Notes under the pieces: generated by a model
What the model was told of the DNA's origin: nothing
What the model saw: only the letters and a program-made list of their open reading frames with translations
Databases searched by the model: none
Assembly: GCA_017987055.1 (NCBI GenBank)
Contig: JAGNUJ010000019.1
Span: 7,942 to 19,289 of the forward strand
Direction: 5' to 3'
Length of the DNA: 11,348 nt
DNA from: Giesbergeria sp.
GTDB taxonomy: Bacteria > Pseudomonadota > Gammaproteobacteria > Burkholderiales > Burkholderiaceae_C
Translations under genes and position numbers: made by a program
Shown here: piece after piece, positions 7,733 through 11,348 of the stretch
Layout of the letters: every line of letters starts with the position of its first letter
How positions within the stretch are numbered: position 1 is the stretch's first letter

Positions 7733-8590
7733 TTACACCGCCACCGGCGCTTTGATGGCCGGGTGGTGTTGGTAGTGCAGCACTTCAAAGTCTTCGTACT
7801 GGTAGTCAAAGATGCTGGCCGGGCGGCGCAAGATGCGCAGCGTGGGGTACGGATAGGCCTTGGGCGCGCGCGCCAGCTGGGTTTGCACCTGCTCAAAGTG
7901 GTTGTTGTAGAGGTGGCAGTCGCCGCCGGTCCAAATAAATTCGCCGACTTGAAGGTCGCACTGCTGCGCCACCATGTGCGTCAGCAGCGCATAACTGGCG
8001 ATGTTGAACGGCACGCCCAAAAAGATGTCGGCGCTGCGCTGGTAGAGCTGGCAGCTCAATGTGCCTTTGCCGCCCGGCTCGGTCGGCGGCGCAACGTAGA
8101 ACTGAAAGAACGCGTGGCACGGCATCAGCGCCATTTGGTCCAAGTCGGCCACGTTCCAGCTGCTGACGATGATGCGGCGCGAGTCGGGGTTGGTTTTGAG
8201 CGTCTCCATCACTTGGCTGATTTGGTCGATGTGGCCGCCGCCGGGCGTGGGCCAGCTGCGCCACTGCACGCCGTACACCGGCCCCAAATCGCCATCGGCG
8301 CGCGCCCATTCGTTCCAAATGGTCACGCCGCGCTCGGTCAGCCAGTGGTTGCTGCTCGAACCCGTCAGAAACCACAGCAGCTCTTGGACGATGCTGCGCA
8401 GGTGGACTTTTTTGGTGGTGACCAGCGGAAAGCCTTCGGTCAAATCAAAGCGCATTTGGTGGCCGAACACGCTTTTGGTGCCGGTGCCGGTGCGGTCGCC
8501 CTTGTCCACGCCGTGGGTGAAGACGTGGCGCATCAGGTCTTCGTATTGCGTGCGGATGGGGCGGGCGGGGGCAGGTGTAGCAGTGGTCAT
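7733..8590 (-). CDS. thyA: Thymidylate synthase
   Basis: Methylates dUMP to dTMP using 5,10-methylenetetrahydrofolate, producing dihydrofolate for FolA. The 285-residue protein contains [10 protein letters not shown] near the N-terminus, [17 protein letters not shown], catalytic Cys158 in [12 protein letters not shown], Arg185 and Asp188 in [20 protein letters not shown], and Asn196. E. coli ThyA has 264 residues; the extra length is an N-terminal extension of about ten residues ([10 protein letters not shown]) and a short Pro/Gly-rich insertion at 168-176 just before the LSCQLYQRS strand. The ATG at 8590 overlaps the stop of the upstream metallophosphatase in an ATGA arrangement, which supports both this start and translational coupling. 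No Shine-Dalgarno is evident. folA lies downstream across repeat copy C. Confidence 0.97.
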   Translation of the reverse strand: MTTATPAPARPIRTQYEDLMRHVFTHGVDKGDRTGTGTKSVFGHQMRFDLTEGFPLVTTKKVHLRSIVQELLWFLTGSSSNHWLTERGVTIWNEWARADGDLGPVYGVQWRSWPTPGGGHIDQISQVMETLKTNPDSRRIIVSSWNVADLDQMALMPCHAFFQFYVAPPTEPGGKGTLSCQLYQRSADIFLGVPFNIASYALLTHMVAQQCDLQVGEFIWTGGDCHLYNNHFEQVQTQLARAPKAYPYPTLRILRRPASIFDYQYEDFEVLHYQHHPAIKAPVAV

Positions 8591-9657
8591 GGGCAGGACT
8601 GGAAGGCGGTGGTCTGGGCGACGCTGCCGTCGTCAAACACCAAAGTGCGCTCTGGCCAGCGCAGGGCGGCCAGTTTGTAGTGGGCGTGGACGGGGTGGCC
8701 GTTTTTACGGGCGCTCCAGCGCGCGCCGACCGAGTAATCGATGCAAAACGCGTTGCGCTGCTGGCCGTGCCACGCAAACGGCGCGGTGTCGCCAAACAGG
8801 CCGGCCTCTTCGGCGGTGGTGGTGCTGGGGTCGGGCACAAATGGACGGCGCCAATAGTGGCCAAACACCACCGGAATGCGGTCGTTGTAAGCGTCCCACC
8901 ACGCTACGCGCTCGACAAAGCGCCATTTGCCACCGGCAAAAAATGGCACGTCGCCCAAGCGCTCCACGCCCGAGGTCAGCACCTTGAGCGGGTTGAGCAT
9001 GGCTTTGAGCAGCTCGTTTTCGCCGTGCGCTGGCAAAAACGGTGGCGGGTGCTCGCCGTTTTCTAGGCTGTGCGGCCAGCTTTGGCGCTCAGTTTTCATG
9101 CGCTGTGCCAGCGTGCCAGCGCGCGCTTGTTGACGCACTTCCTCCTCCCAGCGGTCGTAGGCGGCGCGGGTGTCGCCCAGCGCCAGCGTGCGCGCAGCGG
9201 CAATCGGTGCGTCCAGCCATGCGGCGTGGACGATGCGCAGGTCGTGGCGCTCCAGCGCCACCGGCAGTGGCGCCAAAAATTCGACAATGGCGGTGCGCTC
9301 GGCGGCGCTGGGGCGGGCAAAGGGTGCGTATTTGGGTTCGTCGCTGGCGATGCGCGCATCAAAGTACCAGCCAGAGCCGTCTTTCACGTCTTCCCGCAGC
9401 AGGTTGATTTCGTGGTTGCCCAGCACCGCCACCGCCCGGCCAGCCTGCACCAGTTGGGCAATGCGCGCCAGCACCGCCGGGCTGTCGGGGCCGCGGTCGC
9501 AAAAATCGCCCACAAACACCAGCGTGCGCCCTTGTGCGTGCTCGCCGTTGGCGCTGTAGCCGAGGTGCGCCAGCAGTTGCTCCAGCGCGTCAAATTCGCC
9601 GTGGATGTCGCCGACGATGTCCAGCGGGCCGGGCGGCAGGGCTTGTATCAGGCTCAT
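8587..9657 (-). CDS. PPP-family metallophosphatase (calcineurin-like phosphoesterase)
   Basis: A 356-residue protein with the classic two-metal phosphoesterase motifs: [14 protein letters not shown] (16-29, metal ligands Asp17 and His19), [10 protein letters not shown] (50-59), [10 protein letters not shown] (80-89), His144 (IVHAAW) and His267 ([10 protein letters not shown]), then [11 protein letters not shown] (304-314). It resembles bacterial Ser/Thr phosphatases and the symmetrical Ap4A hydrolase group, but is longer, with an insertion between the GNHE and GHYW motifs (about 150-260). The substrate, whether protein, nucleotide or dinucleotide, cannot be read from the sequence. The ATG at 9657 opens [20 protein letters not shown]; repeat copy D abuts it and no ribosome binding site is seen. 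The stop overlaps the thyA start by 4 bp, so co-expression with thyA is likely. Confidence 0.88.
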   Translation of the reverse strand: MSLIQALPPGPLDIVGDIHGEFDALEQLLAHLGYSANGEHAQGRTLVFVGDFCDRGPDSPAVLARIAQLVQAGRAVAVLGNHEINLLREDVKDGSGWYFDARIASDEPKYAPFARPSAAERTAIVEFLAPLPVALERHDLRIVHAAWLDAPIAAARTLALGDTRAAYDRWEEEVRQQARAGTLAQRMKTERQSWPHSLENGEHPPPFLPAHGENELLKAMLNPLKVLTSGVERLGDVPFFAGGKWRFVERVAWWDAYNDRIPVVFGHYWRRPFVPDPSTTTAEEAGLFGDTAPFAWHGQQRNAFCIDYSVGARWSARKNGHPVHAHYKLAALRWPERTLVFDDGSVAQTTAFQSCP

Positions 9658-9714
9658 TTTTTAGTCTTTTAGGGCTCTAGCCCTTTAAATACATGCGCTA
9701 GTAGCTATCAATTT
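9658..9714 (+). repeat. Dispersed palindromic repeat, copy D
   Basis: Left arm TTTTTAG (9658-9664, 6 of 7 identical to copies B and C), 7 nt, then the core (9672-9708) beginning GGGCTCTAGCCC and ending GCGCTAGTAGCTAT, then CAATTT. Inner arms CTAGC and GCTAG are perfect. It fills most of the 70-bp gap between the FAD-dehydrogenase stop and the metallophosphatase start, directly adjoining that ATG, so it forms the region just 5' of the phosphatase gene. GGGC and GCCC at 9672-9683 could also pair as a small 4-bp hairpin. Confidence 0.7.
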
Positions 9715-9727
9715 TGATTGGTTTTGC

Positions 9728-11170
9728 TTATTCGGCAACGTCGGTTGCACCCAGAATGCGCCCCGGATTCATCAGCAATTGCGGGTCGAGGGCGGCTTTG
9801 ATGGCGCGCATCATCGACAGGGCGACGGGCGATTGGTACTGCGCCAGCGTCTGCACCTTCAGTGCGCCCACGCCGTGCTCGGCAGAGAACGAGCCGCCAA
9901 ACTCGGCCACGGCGCGGTAGACCAGCGCGTTGACCTGCTCTTCTTGCTCGCGCAAAAAGGCTTTGGCGTCGCCGCCCTCGGGCGCTTGCACGTTGAAGTG
10001 CAAATTGCCGTCGCCCAAATGGCCAAAGTTGACCAAGCGCGCGCCGGGCACTTCGCTTTCCAGCAGCGCCTGCGCGTAGACCACAAACGCCGGAATGCGC
10101 GAAATCGGCACCGAAATATCGTGCTTGATGTTCAGCCCCTCTTCGGCCTGCGCCAGCGGAATGCTCTCGCGGATATGCCACAGGTTGTTGGCTTGGGTCA
10201 GGTTCTCGGCGACGACGGCATCCTGCACGCAGCCGGCTTCGAAGGCGGTTTCCAGCAGCGATTCAAAGCGGGCGCGGGCGTGCTCTTCGGATTCGCTGTC
10301 GGAGTTTTCCAGCAGCACGCCGTAGGGCACATCGGCTTGGTCAATAAACGGCACGCGCAGCTGCGGCATGTGTTGGTGGACCAGCTGCAGCGCAAATTGG
10401 CCCATCACCTCGAACCCGGTCAGGCCAGCGCCCAGGTGCGCGTGCGCCAGCCCCAGCAGCGCCACCGCGTGCTCCATCGACGGCACGGCGGCCCACGCGG
10501 TCAAGCGCGCCGCCGGTTGCGGAAACAGCTTCAAAGTGGCGGCGGTGATGATGCCCAGCGTGCCCTCGCTGCCAATCAGCAGGTTGCGCAGGTCGTAGCC
10601 GGTGTTGTCTTTGCGCAAACCGCGCAGACCGTCCCACACTTCGCCCTGCGGCGTGACCACTTCCAGCCCCAAACAGAGTTCGCGCGCGTTGCCGTAGCGC
10701 ACCACCTGCGTGCCGCCAGCGTTGGTGCCTAGGTTGCCGCCAATGGTGCAACTGCCCTCAGCGGCCAGCGACAGCGGAAACAGCAGGCCGGCTTGTTCAG
10801 CGGCGGCTTGGACGTTTTGCAGAATGCAGCCGGCTTCCACGGTCAGCGTCAGGTTGTCTTTGTCCAAGGCGCGCACGGCGTTCATGCGGCCCAAGTTCAG
10901 CACCACTTCGCGCCCCGAGCCGTCGGGCGTCGAGCCGACCGACAAGCTGGTGTTGCCGCCTTGGGGCACGATGGGCGCGCCAGCAGCGGCGCAGGCTTTG
11001 ACCACCGCGGCCACTTCGGCGGTATTGGCCGGGCGCACCACGGCCAGCGCTTTGCCGGTGCGGCGGCGGCGCCAGTCTTGCTCGTAGGCGCTCAGGTCGC
11101 CCTCGGTCAGCACATGTTGTGCGCCGACGGTGCGGCGCAGTTGTTCAATCAGTTCAATCGAATGGGGCAT
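9728..11170 (-). CDS. FAD-binding oxidoreductase, GlcD / D-2-hydroxyacid dehydrogenase family
   Basis: A 480-residue flavoprotein of the VAO/PCMH type, which oxidises 2-hydroxyacids such as D-lactate, glycolate or D-2-hydroxyglutarate. The N-terminal FAD domain shows VVRPANTAEVAAVVKAC, the PP-loop PIVPQGGNTSLSVGS (66-80), GGNLGTNAGGTQVVRYGN (144-161) and IGSEGTLGIITAATLKLFP (199-217). The C-terminal FAD-oxidase domain has the metal-binding motif NFGHLGDGNLHFN (His384, His391) and SAEHGVG (Glu431, His432). The PQGGNTSL/PDGSG form is one I associate with D-2-hydroxyglutarate- or D-lactate-type members, but substrate cannot be fixed. No Fe-S or CCG domain is fused and no glcE/glcF neighbour is seen. 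The ATG at 11170 opens MPHSIELIEQLRRTVG, 13 nt after the DUF2069 stop, so the two are probably co-transcribed. Confidence 0.9.
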   Translation of the reverse strand: MPHSIELIEQLRRTVGAQHVLTEGDLSAYEQDWRRRRTGKALAVVRPANTAEVAAVVKACAAAGAPIVPQGGNTSLSVGSTPDGSGREVVLNLGRMNAVRALDKDNLTLTVEAGCILQNVQAAAEQAGLLFPLSLAAEGSCTIGGNLGTNAGGTQVVRYGNARELCLGLEVVTPQGEVWDGLRGLRKDNTGYDLRNLLIGSEGTLGIITAATLKLFPQPAARLTAWAAVPSMEHAVALLGLAHAHLGAGLTGFEVMGQFALQLVHQHMPQLRVPFIDQADVPYGVLLENSDSESEEHARARFESLLETAFEAGCVQDAVVAENLTQANNLWHIRESIPLAQAEEGLNIKHDISVPISRIPAFVVYAQALLESEVPGARLVNFGHLGDGNLHFNVQAPEGGDAKAFLREQEEQVNALVYRAVAEFGGSFSAEHGVGALKVQTLAQYQSPVALSMMRAIKAALDPQLLMNPGRILGATDVAE

Positions 11171-11183
11171 AAACGTGGCTCTA

Positions 11184-11348
11184 TCAGGCGGGTAATTTTT
11201 GGCTGCGCAGGCGTTGGCGAATGTGGACGGTGCAGGCGCTAAACAGTACGACGCACAGCACGGCTTCGAGCAGTGCCAGCCAGTTGCTGGGCGGGCGGTC
11301 GCTCCAAGCGCGCACCACGCCTTCGGTGAAATACAGCCAAATCATCAA
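11184..11348 (-). CDS. DUF2069-type membrane protein, C-terminal fragment
   Basis: The last 54 codons of a minus-strand gene that continues past the window end; the stop TGA is at 11184-11186. The visible part reads LMIWLYFTEGVVRAWSDRPP, then SNWLALLEAVLCVVLFSACT, then a basic tail ending RQRLRSQKLPA. The TEGVVRAWSDRP loop and a following hydrophobic helix (about fragment residues 22-41) match my memory of DUF2069, a small inner-membrane family of unknown function common in beta- and gammaproteobacteria. The cytoplasmic side of the basic tail is inferred from the positive-inside rule. It precedes the FAD-dehydrogenase gene by 13 nt. The fragment is too short to judge the start or full topology. 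Confidence 0.75.
   Translation of the reverse strand: MMIWLYFTEGVVRAWSDRPPSNWLALLEAVLCVVLFSACTVHIRQRLRSQKLPA

Noticed and set aside
7763..8680. Long plus-strand open frame (305 codons) opposite thyA
   Set aside because: It is antisense to an unmistakable thymidylate synthase; the product is low-complexity Val/Ala/Arg-rich with no family motif, as expected from GC-rich codon bias.
9070..9672. Plus-strand open frame (200 codons) opposite the metallophosphatase
   Set aside because: The sense strand holds GDIHG, GDFCDRG and GNHE in order; the antisense frame has no family features.
9779..10732. Long plus-strand open frame (317 codons) opposite the FAD dehydrogenase
   Set aside because: Same shadow effect: rich in His, Gln, Arg and Val, no recognisable domain, and the opposite strand encodes a complete flavoprotein.

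Overview
The window looks like chromosomal housekeeping DNA from a GC-rich betaproteobacterium, most likely of the family Comamonadaceae (order Burkholderiales). This rests on the style of the proteins (short ModC, DUF4124-like gene before ntrB, ModE with two MOP domains), on the gene order, and on a short dispersed repeat of a type I recall from that family. I could run no search, so the family-level placement is an inference.

Layout. Positions 1-3074 (+ strand) carry the 3' part of a secreted DUF4124-like protein and the nitrogen two-component pair ntrB-ntrC. Positions 3136-3924 (- strand) carry exonuclease III, convergent with ntrC. A 147-bp divergent intergenic region follows, then modA-modB-modC-modE (4072-7135, + strand), encoding molybdate uptake and its molybdate-responsive regulator. 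Convergent with modE, and sharing its stop-codon bases, is a minus-strand series read from right to left: a DUF2069 membrane protein (cut by the window end), an FAD-linked 2-hydroxyacid dehydrogenase of the GlcD type, a PPP-family metallophosphatase, thyA and folA.

How the genes work together. NtrB/NtrC adjust sigma-54 transcription to nitrogen status. ModABC imports molybdate, and ModE, placed last, would close the loop by repressing when molybdate is bound. ThyA makes dTMP and oxidises methylene-tetrahydrofolate to dihydrofolate, which FolA reduces again, so thyA-folA is a functional pair. The metallophosphatase overlaps thyA by four bases, so the two are probably translated together.

The clearest non-genic signal is a repeat family with four copies, all in the same orientation, at 3066-3102, 6247-6303, 7657-7713 and 9658-9714. 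Each has a 37-bp core, and each has its left end in or against a coding sequence. Two copies supply the stop codon of the neighbouring gene (ntrC, modC). I found no phage, transposase, CRISPR, rRNA or tRNA, and no obviously new multi-gene system. No stretch over 300 bp lacks a gene.
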